Shown: one piece after another, positions 25,027 to 33,145 of the stretch
Layout: the number at the start of each line of letters is the position of its first letter
How positions within the stretch are numbered: position 1 is the stretch's first letter
From: Bacillota bacterium
GTDB taxonomy: Bacteria > Bacillota > Syntrophomonadia > Syntrophomonadales > Syntrophomonadaceae
Assembly (NCBI GenBank): GCA_029550685.1
Contig: JAKPGY010000145.1
Span: forward strand, 1 to 56,207
Reading direction: 5' to 3'
Length of the DNA: 56,207 nt
Notes under the pieces: generated by a model
Told to the model about the DNA's origin: nothing
Seen by the model: only the letters and a program-made list of their open reading frames with translations
The model's database searches: none
Translations under genes and position numbers: made by a program

Positions 25027-26910
25027 TTAACAGATTCCTAGCTGCTGCAGTTTGCGCTGAGATGGTATGCCCTGGCTGTTCCATTCTCTGATCCGGTAGT
25101 AAGTATCCAGCATTTTATCAATATGGACTATGGTATCAGGCTGAGCCGGTTCGGCAGGTTCCGCCACGAGCCGCTCAGGCAGGCAGTCATGCTGCCGGTT
25201 AAATCCTTCCCGCGTATTAAACAGTCGTTCTATGTTAAAGACACGTTCTCCCATCTGCAGGAATTGACCTAATGTCATTTTCATACCGGTAACATCACGA
25301 ATTATAAGCGGATGAGGCAAAAAGCCAGGCAGGTTCAACGGTATCAAGCCGGGCATTAACCGCCACAGCCAATGAGTGGAAGGCAAGGAAAGTATTATAT
25401 GGCCCAATAGTCGAGGTACAAAACTGTTTTTCCTAAACTTAAACAAAGCTGCAGGCAAAGATCCCAGAGCCGTAAACAGGCAGAACCCAGTGGTGGAAAC
25501 CGCATCCATGAGATTTTGCAGTAAAACAGTCAGGGAGGCTTTACCCCGTACCGTCTTCCCGTTTACTGCAATTGGCCCCAAAGCCTCGAAATAGACCGGA
25601 TAACCACCTCCCAGGTGGCATCCCCCCCGGTTAGCGGTGGCATAAGCCAGTCCCAGAGCCTGGGATTGCCTGGGGTCATAAGCAGCCAGTTCTAATCCTT
25701 TGACTTGTATGGCAAAGCCTAAAGCATCGTATTTTCTAGCCAGCCAGGCCGAACCTTCCCCTAATTCGTCAAAGGGTTCTTCCCGGCGGGCAATTTTCTC
25801 TATAGCTGTGCTGATATTATCTGGGTTGCTGAAATTGAGGCCATAGTCTTTTAGACCCCGTTGAGATAATTCCATAGCTAACGACAGCGTAACTCCCAAA
25901 GACATGGTATCTATACCCAACAGGTCGCATTGATAGTTCCACTGGTTAATATACTCGAGATCAGTAATACCCAGGTTAGCTCCCAGTAATCCTAAAGTTT
26001 CATATTCCGGTCCCTTTATCTCTTTTCCGTCCAGCATAAGGCGCCGCTCACAGCGGATCGGGCAGCTGACACAGCCGGAATTACGGGTTAGGTAGTGCTC
26101 TGTCATATACTCACCCGATATCTGTTCCGCTTGATCATGTTTAACTTGCTGTGCATTTAAGGTAGGCAAAATATGATGGCGATTAACGATATTCATCCAG
26201 AAGGCGGTTCCATACCGAGGCAGGAATTCCCCAGTGGTAGGATTGCTATGCAGAGCATTCACCCAGTTCTGTACATCCCGGCGAAAGGATTTAGGATCAC
26301 TAATTGGCAGTGAACGAGTACCGTAAGCTACAACAGCCTTTAGATTTTTACTGCCCATAACCGCCCCGACACCGCATCTTCCCAAAACCCGTTCCCCTGA
26401 AACTGCACATGCATAACGCACCTGGTGCTCCCCGGCTGGACCAATTACTACACAGCCATATTTTCGGTCAAAGTGATGCTGAGTCTTTTCGGTATCCAGT
26501 CCCCAAAGCTCCTGGGCATTTCTGATCGTAATCTGTCCGTCTATTATCATTAAGCAGCAAGGATAGGGTGATTTTCCACGTATTATCAGTCCATCATAGC
26601 CAGCCCGGCGCAGCTTTATACCAAAGGAGCCTCCGCAGTTGGAGGAAGCGATTCCCCCTGTAAGAACATTTTTGGTAGTAGCATTAAAACGGCTGGTGCA
26701 TGGGGCTCCGGTTCCAGTTAAAGGTGTGGTATTAAAAATCAGAATATTGTCTGGTGATAGAGGATCAACTCCCGGTGCCAGTTCCTGGTAGAGAATATAA
26801 GCGGCCAGACCCTTACCCCCCAGGTAAAGACGGACAATATCTTCGCTCAGGGGATAATCGCGTACCTGGCCGTTAGAAAGGTCAATGTCAGCATAGCGCA
26901 CCGTTATCAT
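25027..26910 (-). CDS. aldehyde:ferredoxin oxidoreductase (tungsten enzyme) family protein
   Basis: A 627-residue AOR-family protein. These enzymes oxidise aldehydes to acids with ferredoxin, using a tungsten bis-pterin. Visible landmarks are the N-terminal domain GGKGLAAYILYQEL and CTSRFNATTKNVLTGG, and the cluster motif CVSCPIRC (Cys-X2-Cys-X3-Cys) with a later Cys in TTGFCLFTAL. The ATG at 26910 overlaps the stop of the ferredoxin gene as ATGA, so the two are coupled; an in-frame extension upstream lies inside the ferredoxin gene. Substrate is unknown. Sulfoacetaldehyde from the neighbouring cassette or acetaldehyde from deoxyribose breakdown are both possible. Confidence 0.9.
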   Translation of the reverse strand: MITVRYADIDLSNGQVRDYPLSEDIVRLYLGGKGLAAYILYQELAPGVDPLSPDNILIFNTTPLTGTGAPCTSRFNATTKNVLTGGIASSNCGGSFGIKLRRAGYDGLIIRGKSPYPCCLMIIDGQITIRNAQELWGLDTEKTQHHFDRKYGCVVIGPAGEHQVRYACAVSGERVLGRCGVGAVMGSKNLKAVVAYGTRSLPISDPKSFRRDVQNWVNALHSNPTTGEFLPRYGTAFWMNIVNRHHILPTLNAQQVKHDQAEQISGEYMTEHYLTRNSGCVSCPIRCERRLMLDGKEIKGPEYETLGLLGANLGITDLEYINQWNYQCDLLGIDTMSLGVTLSLAMELSQRGLKDYGLNFSNPDNISTAIEKIARREEPFDELGEGSAWLARKYDALGFAIQVKGLELAAYDPRQSQALGLAYATANRGGCHLGGGYPVYFEALGPIAVNGKTVRGKASLTVLLQNLMDAVSTTGFCLFTALGSLPAALFKFRKNSFVPRLLGHIILSLPSTHWLWRLMPGLIPLNLPGFLPHPLIIRDVTGMKMTLGQFLQMGERVFNIERLFNTREGFNRQHDCLPERLVAEPAEPAQPDTIVHIDKMLDTYYRIREWNSQGIPSQRKLQQLGIC

Positions 26911-27326
26911 AACTGCACCTCCATGGCAATAGCCCCCAGAGGGCATACTTGCGTACATAAGCCGCAGCCCACGCAATTCTTAGGACTGGAAAGCACTGCA
27001 TATACGCGCAGATCTCCTTTAAAAGCAGGCATGGAGATGGTCAGAGCTTGCTTTCCGCATATATCAATGCACATAGAGCAAGCTGAACAAATGCGGGTAT
27101 CAATGACAGGTAACGGCCACTGCTTGCGGGGTATTCGGGTAGCCGGCTGGCCTTGGTCATCCAGCACCGCCCCCTGGACACATATCCGGCCGCAAACTCC
27201 ACAGTTAACACAGCGCCACTGATTAATGTGGTGAGCTTCTTTTCGCTCCCCGATGATGGCATCAACTGGACATAATAATTTACAGGCACTGCATCCGTTA
27301 CACTTATCATTGATGGAGTATGCCAT
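26907..27326 (-). CDS. four-cluster ferredoxin partner of the AOR-family protein
   Basis: A 139-residue protein with four [4Fe-4S] motifs: CNGCSACKLLCP, CVNCGVCGRIC, CSACSMCIDIC and CVGCGLCTQVCP. It resembles the electron-transfer subunits found with AOR-family enzymes in anaerobes. The ATG at 27326 is chosen because GGAGGAG precedes it by five bases; longer in-frame readings lack such a site. The four-base overlap with the AOR gene suggests a 1:1 complex. Confidence 0.88.
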   Translation of the reverse strand: MAYSINDKCNGCSACKLLCPVDAIIGERKEAHHINQWRCVNCGVCGRICVQGAVLDDQGQPATRIPRKQWPLPVIDTRICSACSMCIDICGKQALTISMPAFKGDLRVYAVLSSPKNCVGCGLCTQVCPLGAIAMEVQL

Positions 27327-27397
27327 CCATTCTCCTCCTGATATTCGAATGGAGACCATTAGCAGGCCCCGCATCTCCTCTTTGCCTTGAATATAAC

Positions 27398-27416
27398 ACT
27401 TGGATTGCAGCCAAGT
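27398..27416 (-). terminator. possible terminator of deoB-pdp
   Basis: ACTTGG (27398-27403) pairs with CCAAGT (27411-27416) about 50 bases after the pdp stop. The minus strand continues with GTTATATT. The stem is short. Confidence 0.4.
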
Positions 27417-27465
27417 AAAATATTATAATCCAATACACGCCATAATCAGTAGCTTATAATAGCTA

Positions 27466-28770
27466 TCAAGTTATAGTATCAAAAACCAGTGATACCGGAT
27501 CAGGGGGCGTGTCAGTCAGGGTATAGGCTTGCTTAATTTCAGCTGCTGCCTGGGCCAGTTGGCTTTTATCACGGGCGTAAATGGTAGCTACTATGTCGTT
27601 ACTATTTATTCGATCCCCGACTTTTTTATGCAGTTCTACCCCTACTTCCGGGAATATCCTGTCTTCCAGCCGTTCCCGGCCGGCTCCCAGACGCATAACG
27701 GTTCTCCCCACTGCTAAGGCATCTATGGCCTTGACATAACCCTGGTTGGTAAAGGTAACACCGGCAATCTCTGACGCCTGGGGCAATCCATAATCAGGCC
27801 GGGTCAGGTCCAGGGAGCCACCCTGAGCTTCAACCATCTGTTGGAAGGACATCAATCCGGCCCTGGTTTGCAACAGCGTTCTTACCTTCAACAGGGCTTC
27901 CTCCAAACTGTCAGCCTGTCCGCCTACTTTTACCATATGCGCCGCCAATAATACCGACAGCTCCTCCAGGTCTGCCGGTCCCCGGCCCTGCAAAGTATCC
28001 AGGGCTTCTCTCACTTCCAGGGCGTTTCCCACCGTCCGCCCCAAGGGCTGATTCATATCACTTAATACAGCCACTACTTTGCGGCCGGCTCCCTGGCCGA
28101 TGTCAACCATGGTCCTGGCCAGCTGACGAGCCTGGTCGAGACTTTTCATAAAAGCTCCCCGGCCTACCTTGACGTCCAAAACAATACCCTGGGCGCCGGA
28201 AGCCAATTTTTTGCTCATTACACTGGAAGCGATCAAAGGAATACTGTCCACCGTAGCGGTTACATCACGGATAGCATAGAGTTTCTTATCTGCTGGTACC
28301 AGGTTCCCCATTTGGGATATTATAGCTGCTTTAACCCGGTTAACCTGCTCGATGACCTGAGGCAGTGTTCTTTCCACCTGAAAACCTGGTATTGACTCCA
28401 GCTTGTCGATAGTACCGCCGGTGTGCCCCAGACCCCGTCCTGACATTTTAGCTACCGGAACACCAGCAGCCGCTGCCAGGGGTATGGCTACCAATGTGGT
28501 TTTATCTCCCACTCCTCCGGTACTGTGTTTATCAACGGGAACACCCTGTATTCCTGATAAGTCAATGACATCACCTGACTTACTCATAGCTATGGCTAGG
28601 TTTTGAGTCTCTTCCTGACTCATGCCTTGAAAATAGACGGCCATAGCCCAGGCGGAGATCTGGTAATCAGGTACTTCACCCGAAACTATTCCTTGTACTA
28701 ATGCTTCAATTTCCCCAGGGCTTAACGTCCCCCCGTCGCGCTTCTTCTCAATTAAATCCTGAAAATGCAT
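27466..28770 (-). CDS. pdp: pyrimidine-nucleoside phosphorylase
   Basis: A 434-residue member of the thymidine/pyrimidine nucleoside phosphorylase family. It splits uridine or thymidine with phosphate to base and (deoxy)ribose 1-phosphate. The family signature SGRGLGHTGGTIDKLESIPG is at residues about 109-128, and the phosphate-binding stretch KHSTGGVGDKTT precedes it. Length is typical. It follows deoB by six bases, so the pentose 1-phosphate can go straight to phosphopentomutase. The ATG is preceded by GAGGTGATGATTT. Confidence 0.94.
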   Translation of the reverse strand: MHFQDLIEKKRDGGTLSPGEIEALVQGIVSGEVPDYQISAWAMAVYFQGMSQEETQNLAIAMSKSGDVIDLSGIQGVPVDKHSTGGVGDKTTLVAIPLAAAAGVPVAKMSGRGLGHTGGTIDKLESIPGFQVERTLPQVIEQVNRVKAAIISQMGNLVPADKKLYAIRDVTATVDSIPLIASSVMSKKLASGAQGIVLDVKVGRGAFMKSLDQARQLARTMVDIGQGAGRKVVAVLSDMNQPLGRTVGNALEVREALDTLQGRGPADLEELSVLLAAHMVKVGGQADSLEEALLKVRTLLQTRAGLMSFQQMVEAQGGSLDLTRPDYGLPQASEIAGVTFTNQGYVKAIDALAVGRTVMRLGAGRERLEDRIFPEVGVELHKKVGDRINSNDIVATIYARDKSQLAQAAAEIKQAYTLTDTPPDPVSLVFDTIT

Positions 28771-28776
28771 AAATCA

Positions 28777-29943
28777 TCACCTCGTTTCCGGCAGGAAACT
28801 CTGTCCAGCCAAATGTGGAGCTGGAACCCCCAGGTAATCAGCCACCGACTGGCCTACATCTGCGAAAGTGCTGCGAATTCCCAGATTCACCGGCTTAATT
28901 GCCGAGCCGTAAACTATTAAGGGAACATATTCTCGGGTGTGGTCAGTTCCCGGGTAAGTTGGGTCACAGCCATGGTCGGCAGTGATTATCAGCAGGTCTT
29001 CTTCCTTCATCTTGCCAATAATCTCCGGCAGACGGGCATCGAAATCTCTCAGAGCCTGAGCGTAGCCTTCAGGGTCATTGCGATGCCCGTACAGCATATC
29101 AAAATCTACTAAATTGGCAAATACCAGACCTTGAAAACTCAGATCCAAAACCTCCAGTATCTTATCCACTCCATCCTGATTACTGGTGGTGGGTCGAGTT
29201 TGGGTCACCCCTTTTCCGGCAAAAATATCTGAGATTTTACCTATGCCAATAACCTCATAACCATGATCAACAAGGTGATCCAGTATATTTCCAGGAGGCT
29301 CCAGCGAGTAATCATGCCGGTGAGCAGTACGTCTGAAACTGCCTGGTTCGCCAATGAAAGGACGAGCAATCACCCGGCCGACGGCGTGCTCACCCACCAG
29401 CAGTTCCCGGGCTGTTTTACACATCTGGTACAGCTGTTCCAAAGGGATGACTTCTTCGTGAGCCGCAATCTGGAAAACACTATCCGCCGAAGTGTAGACA
29501 ATGGGATAACCAGTTTGCATGTGCTCCCGGCCCAGTTCTTCTATGATTTCCGTTCCCGAGGCCACTTTATTTCCTAGAGTTTTACGGCCGATGCGCTTCT
29601 CAAACTCCTCCATCAACTCCTGGGGAAAGCCCTGGGGATAAGTGGGAAAAGGCTGTTCCAGTACCAGGCCCATCATTTCCCAGTGGCCGGTAGTAGTATC
29701 CTTACCTGCTGACTTTTCCTGCATTCGGCCATAAGCAGCCTGGGGTTCCAAGGCAGCCGGTACTCCCGTAACCTCGGTAATGTTCCCCAGCCCCATTTTC
29801 TGCAGGTTGGTTAGATTCAGCCCGCCAACGGCCTCAGCTGTATGTATAAGAGTATTACATCCCTGGTCACAAAACAGGTGGCTGTCCGGTGCTTCTCCTA
29901 TTCCCAGACTGTCCAATACTATAAGAATCACACGCCGTTTCAT
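28777..29943 (-). CDS. deoB: phosphopentomutase
   Basis: A 388-residue alkaline-phosphatase-superfamily mutase that interconverts (deoxy)ribose 1- and 5-phosphate with Mn2+. The N-terminal metal site [29 protein letters not shown] around the phosphorylated threonine, and the C-terminal [20 protein letters not shown] are all present. It lies between xerD and pdp in the order known from Bacillus and clostridia. The start has AGGAGG. Confidence 0.96.
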   Translation of the reverse strand: MKRRVILIVLDSLGIGEAPDSHLFCDQGCNTLIHTAEAVGGLNLTNLQKMGLGNITEVTGVPAALEPQAAYGRMQEKSAGKDTTTGHWEMMGLVLEQPFPTYPQGFPQELMEEFEKRIGRKTLGNKVASGTEIIEELGREHMQTGYPIVYTSADSVFQIAAHEEVIPLEQLYQMCKTARELLVGEHAVGRVIARPFIGEPGSFRRTAHRHDYSLEPPGNILDHLVDHGYEVIGIGKISDIFAGKGVTQTRPTTSNQDGVDKILEVLDLSFQGLVFANLVDFDMLYGHRNDPEGYAQALRDFDARLPEIIGKMKEEDLLIITADHGCDPTYPGTDHTREYVPLIVYGSAIKPVNLGIRSTFADVGQSVADYLGVPAPHLAGQSFLPETR

Positions 29944-29989
29944 AAATAACCTCCTGGCTTATAGAAATTCCAACCATATCCTCTCTCTA

Positions 29990-30880
29990 TTATGCCCTGG
30001 GGTGATAAAGCTTGTACACCTCTCGCAAGCGGGAACGGGTTAGATGAGTATATATCTGGGTAGTAGATATGTCAGCATGTCCCAACATTTCCTGAACTGA
30101 GCGCAAGTCAGCTCCGTTTTCCAAAAGATGAGTAGCAAAAGAATGCCTTAGGGTATGGGGAGTAACTTCCTTGGTTAATTCCGCCTGAACCGCATAGGTA
30201 TGCAGGATCTTAAAAAACCCCTGCCGGGTCATGGGCCGGCCATGGGCATTCACAAACAGGGTTCTTTCAGCCGGGTTCTTTACTAACTGGGGACGGCTGC
30301 GGGCCAAATAGCGCTGGGTCCAGTCAATAGAGGTTTGATTGACGGGAATGATGCGCTCCTTGCGGCCTTTACCAAAACAGCGAAGGAATCCGGCCAAAAA
30401 ATTGATATCATCTATTTGCAGTGACAGCAGTTCCGATACCCTTACCCCAGTCCCATACATAAGCTCCAGCATAGCCCGGTCTCGCAGTCCCAGTACCAGG
30501 GTTACCCGGGGCTGATTCATCAGCTTGTCAATTTCTTCGATGGTTAATACATCAGGCAGTCTTCGCTTTATTTTAGGGGTTTCCAAATCTACAGTGGGAT
30601 TGTTCTGACAGTATCCCTCCAGTACCAGGAATTTGTAAAAGGTTTTGAGACTGGAAAGACGACGGGCCACGGTAGGATGCGAAATACCTTGATCCAGTTC
30701 ATGAGTGAGGAATCGCCTTATATCCTGCCTGGTAATATTTTCAGGATGTTCACAACGCTGCTGGCTGAGCATGAATTCATGAAACTTCAACAGGTCGCGT
30801 CGATAGGCAGAAATGGTGTTGGCAGACAGACCTTTTTCGTACTTGATATACTCCAGAAACTTTTCTACATAGGCCAGCAT
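29990..30880 (-). CDS. xerD: tyrosine recombinase XerD
   Basis: A 296-residue chromosome-dimer-resolving recombinase. The N-terminal SAM-like core-binding domain covers residues about 1-85. The catalytic residues are in TGVRVSELLSLQ (Arg), HTLRHSFATHLLENG (His-x-x-Arg), LGHADIS (His) and TTQIYTH (Tyr nucleophile). Its place upstream of deoB and pdp and downstream of spoIIM matches the usual Firmicute order, supporting XerD rather than a phage integrase. Confidence 0.93.
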   Translation of the reverse strand: MLAYVEKFLEYIKYEKGLSANTISAYRRDLLKFHEFMLSQQRCEHPENITRQDIRRFLTHELDQGISHPTVARRLSSLKTFYKFLVLEGYCQNNPTVDLETPKIKRRLPDVLTIEEIDKLMNQPRVTLVLGLRDRAMLELMYGTGVRVSELLSLQIDDINFLAGFLRCFGKGRKERIIPVNQTSIDWTQRYLARSRPQLVKNPAERTLFVNAHGRPMTRQGFFKILHTYAVQAELTKEVTPHTLRHSFATHLLENGADLRSVQEMLGHADISTTQIYTHLTRSRLREVYKLYHPRA

Positions 30881-30937
30881 TAATATACCTCTAATGCCTT
30901 TTTACTGACAGTTTTGACATCCTTCCTTTGATTCCTG

Positions 30938-31204
30938 CTATTCCTGCTCCTCATAATAAAATTCCTGCAGCTTGATTACGAACTGATCCATAACCTGCTC
31001 GTACTTGGATGACTGTTCTTCTTTTTCCACCCGCATAGGATTACCTGAAGGATGTTCTTCATCGAACCAACCTCCCACCGCTGGGATAAGCCGGTACAGC
31101 TGACCGGTTACCACAGGGATAGCGGCCGCAAAGGCTAGTATAAGCAGTACCGCCATCAACAGGCGCAATAGTTTTTGTTTCCACTGGCTTATAATTATTA
31201 TCAA
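30938..31204 (-). CDS. small single-span membrane protein between spoIIM and xerD
   Basis: An 88-residue protein with one N-terminal hydrophobic helix (about residues 13-35) and a charged, mostly helical C-terminal part ending in YEEQE. It starts at TTG 31204 after GGGTGAGGGC. A small membrane protein of this shape (YqzK/DUF4227 type) occupies the same place next to xerD in Bacillus; I base the comparison on position and shape, not on recognised residues. Function unknown. Confidence 0.65.
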   Translation of the reverse strand: MIIIISQWKQKLLRLLMAVLLILAFAAAIPVVTGQLYRLIPAVGGWFDEEHPSGNPMRVEKEEQSSKYEQVMDQFVIKLQEFYYEEQE

Positions 31205-31219
31205 GCCCTCACCCCCGAT

Positions 31220-31825
31220 TTATAGTATCAGACTCAGTAACCATGGCGATAGATAAGCCTCTATAAAGGCTCCCGCCATAAACAGAACCAGGAAAACAGC
31301 CAATAGCAGGCTGTAATTTACCAAGGTTTTGCCCAGAGATAGTCCAGCATGATTTCCTATCAGATAGGATGAGAAATTAACCGCAATAACAGACCAGATA
31401 ATCAATAAAGGAATATAGACCAAATTCTGTGGCAGGATAGACAAAATACTCATGATTATACCCGCCCAGCCCTTTTGATGAACTAAAAATCCTACGGTAA
31501 AGCCCAAGGCATAACCGCGCAGAAACACTACCGCCAGGATGAGCGGCACTCCGATCACTGTCAGACCTAAAAACCAGATGGCCAGTAATGTCTTAGCCTG
31601 GGTAGTGAGAGCCGCCAACAGTATACCTGGGCCATAGATGGGAGCTTTCTCCCCCTCCTGCAGGTAATTATCTATCAACTCCATCAGGTAGTCGCGCACA
31701 CCGCCTTCTAAACCTTCCACCTTTTGACTTCCCATTACCAGGCCAACCAGAAATACCAGGCCAATTACTATATACTGCCACCGGTTGTTTCGTATGTGAT
31801 GTTTCAGCCGCTGTCGTAAACTCAT
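31220..31825 (-). CDS. spoIIM: stage II sporulation protein M
   Basis: A 201-residue membrane protein with about five hydrophobic helices. The SpoIIM family acts with SpoIID and SpoIIP in engulfment of the forespore. GLVFLVGLVMGSQKVEGLEG and AIWFLGLTVIGVPLILAVVF match the family. The ATG at 31825 is chosen because AAGGAGACTGGGA precedes it; an in-frame start 60 bases upstream would add a basic tail with no site. Its presence implies a spore-forming ancestor or the ability to sporulate. Confidence 0.9.
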   Translation of the reverse strand: MSLRQRLKHHIRNNRWQYIVIGLVFLVGLVMGSQKVEGLEGGVRDYLMELIDNYLQEGEKAPIYGPGILLAALTTQAKTLLAIWFLGLTVIGVPLILAVVFLRGYALGFTVGFLVHQKGWAGIIMSILSILPQNLVYIPLLIIWSVIAVNFSSYLIGNHAGLSLGKTLVNYSLLLAVFLVLFMAGAFIEAYLSPWLLSLIL

Positions 31826-31948
31826 TCCCAGTCTCCTTGATGGTTTTAGGCGTTGTACAAAGGAGGGTGCCCCGGCTAGGTTCATACTGTTGACTGGTCA
31901 TCTCCTCATGAAATAATATGGTGACAAATTCCTGTTTATGACAGCAGT

Positions 31949-31974
31949 GAACCCGGGCAGGGAAGCCCGGGTTC
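31949..31974. terminator. GC-rich hairpin, possible terminator
   Basis: GAACCCGGGC (31949-31958) and GCCCGGGTTC (31965-31974) form a perfect 10-bp stem with a 6-base loop. No strong T run follows directly on either strand, though GACTTTTTC appears 13 bases later on the plus strand. It lies upstream of spoIIM. Confidence 0.4.
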
Positions 31975-32035
31975 GTGCGGTATATGACTTTTTCTTAGTT
32001 ATTTCGGTGAAAACAACTTTCAGCTAAGCAAGCGT

Positions 32036-32057
32036 AGCGGAAGCTTTAGCTTCCGCT
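32036..32057. repeat. perfect 22-base palindrome
   Basis: Arms AGCGGAAGCT and AGCTTCCGCT with TT between. It borders the structured element at 32085-32296 and could be part of the same unit. Confidence 0.6.
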
Positions 32058-32084
32058 AGGGCTTGACAGGAGTATTAACCGGAA

Positions 32085-32296
32085 TGCAGGGGTATTAGCC
32101 GGGCGAGTGACGTACGACGAGCCGTGGCAACCCACGGGGAAACTGAGGGCTGCGAAGTGGAGCGAGAAACAGGATGTTTCGAGCAGTGAGGACTGAGTGC
32201 ATGGATGCCGAATTATTAAGCGGTCCGTTTCGCACCGAAGTAAGCCGATGTGTTGCAGGCGAGGAGTCCCGGAGCGAGCTGGCTAATACCCCTGCA
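32085..32296. repeat. structured element with 16-bp inverted ends
   Basis: TGCAGGGGTATTAGCC (32085-32100) is the exact reverse complement of 32281-32296, and the outer flanks (GTATTAACCGG and CCGGCTAAC) are also related in inverted form. Inside are further hairpins: CCGTGG-CAAC-CCACGG (32122-32137), GAAACA-GGA-TGTTTC and GCAT-GG-ATGC. No coding frame is visible. It may be a MITE-like or REP-type element or a structured RNA. Confidence 0.6.
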
Positions 32297-32344
32297 GCCC
32301 GGCTAACAGTACTGCTAAGCCGTGGTTAGCGCAGATGTACATAG

Positions 32345-32391
32345 AGATCGCCACGCGCTACGCGCTCGCGATGACACATAAGAAGGCTTCG
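32345..32391. repeat. dispersed intergenic repeat, copy 2
   Basis: GAGATCGCCACGC, a spacer, then GCTCGCGATGACACATAAG, followed by AAGGCTTC. The minus-strand reading of 88-137 gives almost the same series, including the trailing GGCCTTC. Partial copies (CGGCAATGACACATTAGGAAG, CAGCAATGATAG) follow at 32425-32460. Confidence 0.6.
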
Positions 32392-32514
32392 GGTCTGTCC
32401 ATCGTTAGGACGTTTTCTCGGCAATGACACATTAGGAAGCTATTTTCACAGCAATGATAGTCTTAAGTTTTTCATTTATCGTGTCTGTTCTGCAGGTGAC
32501 AATGGTGATCTTGA

Positions 32515-32557
32515 AGCTGACCCTGGGGGCTTGTTACCGGGAGGGGTCGGCTTTTTT
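32515..32557 (+). terminator. rho-independent terminator upstream of fur
   Basis: AGCTGACCC (32515-32523) pairs with GGGTCGGCT (32544-32552) and a run of six T follows. No gene ends just before it on the plus strand, so it must end a non-coding transcript from 32.0-32.5 kb or act as an attenuator for fur. Confidence 0.7.
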
Positions 32558-32661
32558 GTGGAGACGAAGAGTATAGTCAAGCCAAGTTAAATAAGGCTTG
32601 TTATATCATGGTTTAAGGAATATCATAGTTAGTGATAGAGGTTAATTAACGGGGAGATCCC

Positions 32662-33087
32662 ATGAAAACTGTTTATCAAAAAATTGACCAAAATGAATAC
32701 CGTCTAACTCCCCAGCGGGCCGTAGTGCTGCAGGTAATGATCGAGAATCAAGGCAAGCATTTAAGTGCTGAGGATGTTTTGCAGGAAGCACGCAAAAAGG
32801 CGCCTAACATTGGTATCGCCACTGTATACCGGACCTTGGAAAAACTGGCCAGTATAAATGTTCTCTATAAGACTGTCTTTGAAGGCGGTCGCTATCGTTA
32901 CGAACTGTCCATTGGCGATGAACACCAGCACCATCATCTTATTTGCTTGAACTGTGGGGCCATCACCGAAGTAGAAGACGATCTCCTGCATATTTTGGAA
33001 GATAGGCTGGAAAAGAGCGGCTTTCATGTGGTGGACCACGAGCTAAAGTTTTACGGATATTGTCCCAAATGCAATGTACACAAATAA
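32662..33087 (+). CDS. fur: Fur-family metalloregulator
   Basis: A 141-residue repressor. The winged helix (residues about 1-80, including ATVYRTLEKLASINVLYK) is followed by the metal-binding dimerisation domain with GDEHQHHHLICLNCGAI (histidines and CxxC) and a C-terminal GYCPKCNVHK pair for structural zinc. It precedes feoB-feoA, and a near-consensus Fur box lies between fur and feoB, so Fur is favoured over PerR or Zur. The ATG follows ACGGGGAGATCCC. Confidence 0.88.
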   Translation: MKTVYQKIDQNEYRLTPQRAVVLQVMIENQGKHLSAEDVLQEARKKAPNIGIATVYRTLEKLASINVLYKTVFEGGRYRYELSIGDEHQHHHLICLNCGAITEVEDDLLHILEDRLEKSGFHVVDHELKFYGYCPKCNVHK

Positions 33088-33107
33088 TTTTTTTATACCA
33101 GCAATTT

Positions 33108-33126
33108 GATAATGATTATCTTTATC
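33108..33126 (+). promoter_or_regulatory. Fur box upstream of feoB
   Basis: GATAATGATTATCTTTATC agrees with the consensus 19-mer GATAATGATAATCATTATC at 17 of 19 positions. It lies 20 bases before the feoB start and 21 after the fur stop, so feoB-feoA has its own iron-responsive control. Confidence 0.8.
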
Positions 33127-33145
33127 GACAAAGGCAGGAATAGGT

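Larger units (their letters stand above)
31826..32661. other. long non-coding region between spoIIM and fur
   Basis: The 836-base gap contains no supported gene. It holds, in order, a GC-rich hairpin (31949-31974), a palindrome (32036-32057), a structured element bounded by 16-bp inverted repeats (32085-32296), a dispersed repeat (32345-32391) followed by two decayed partial copies of GCAATGACACAT, and a plus-strand terminator (32515-32557). The fur promoter must lie in the last 100 bases. Confidence 0.6.
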
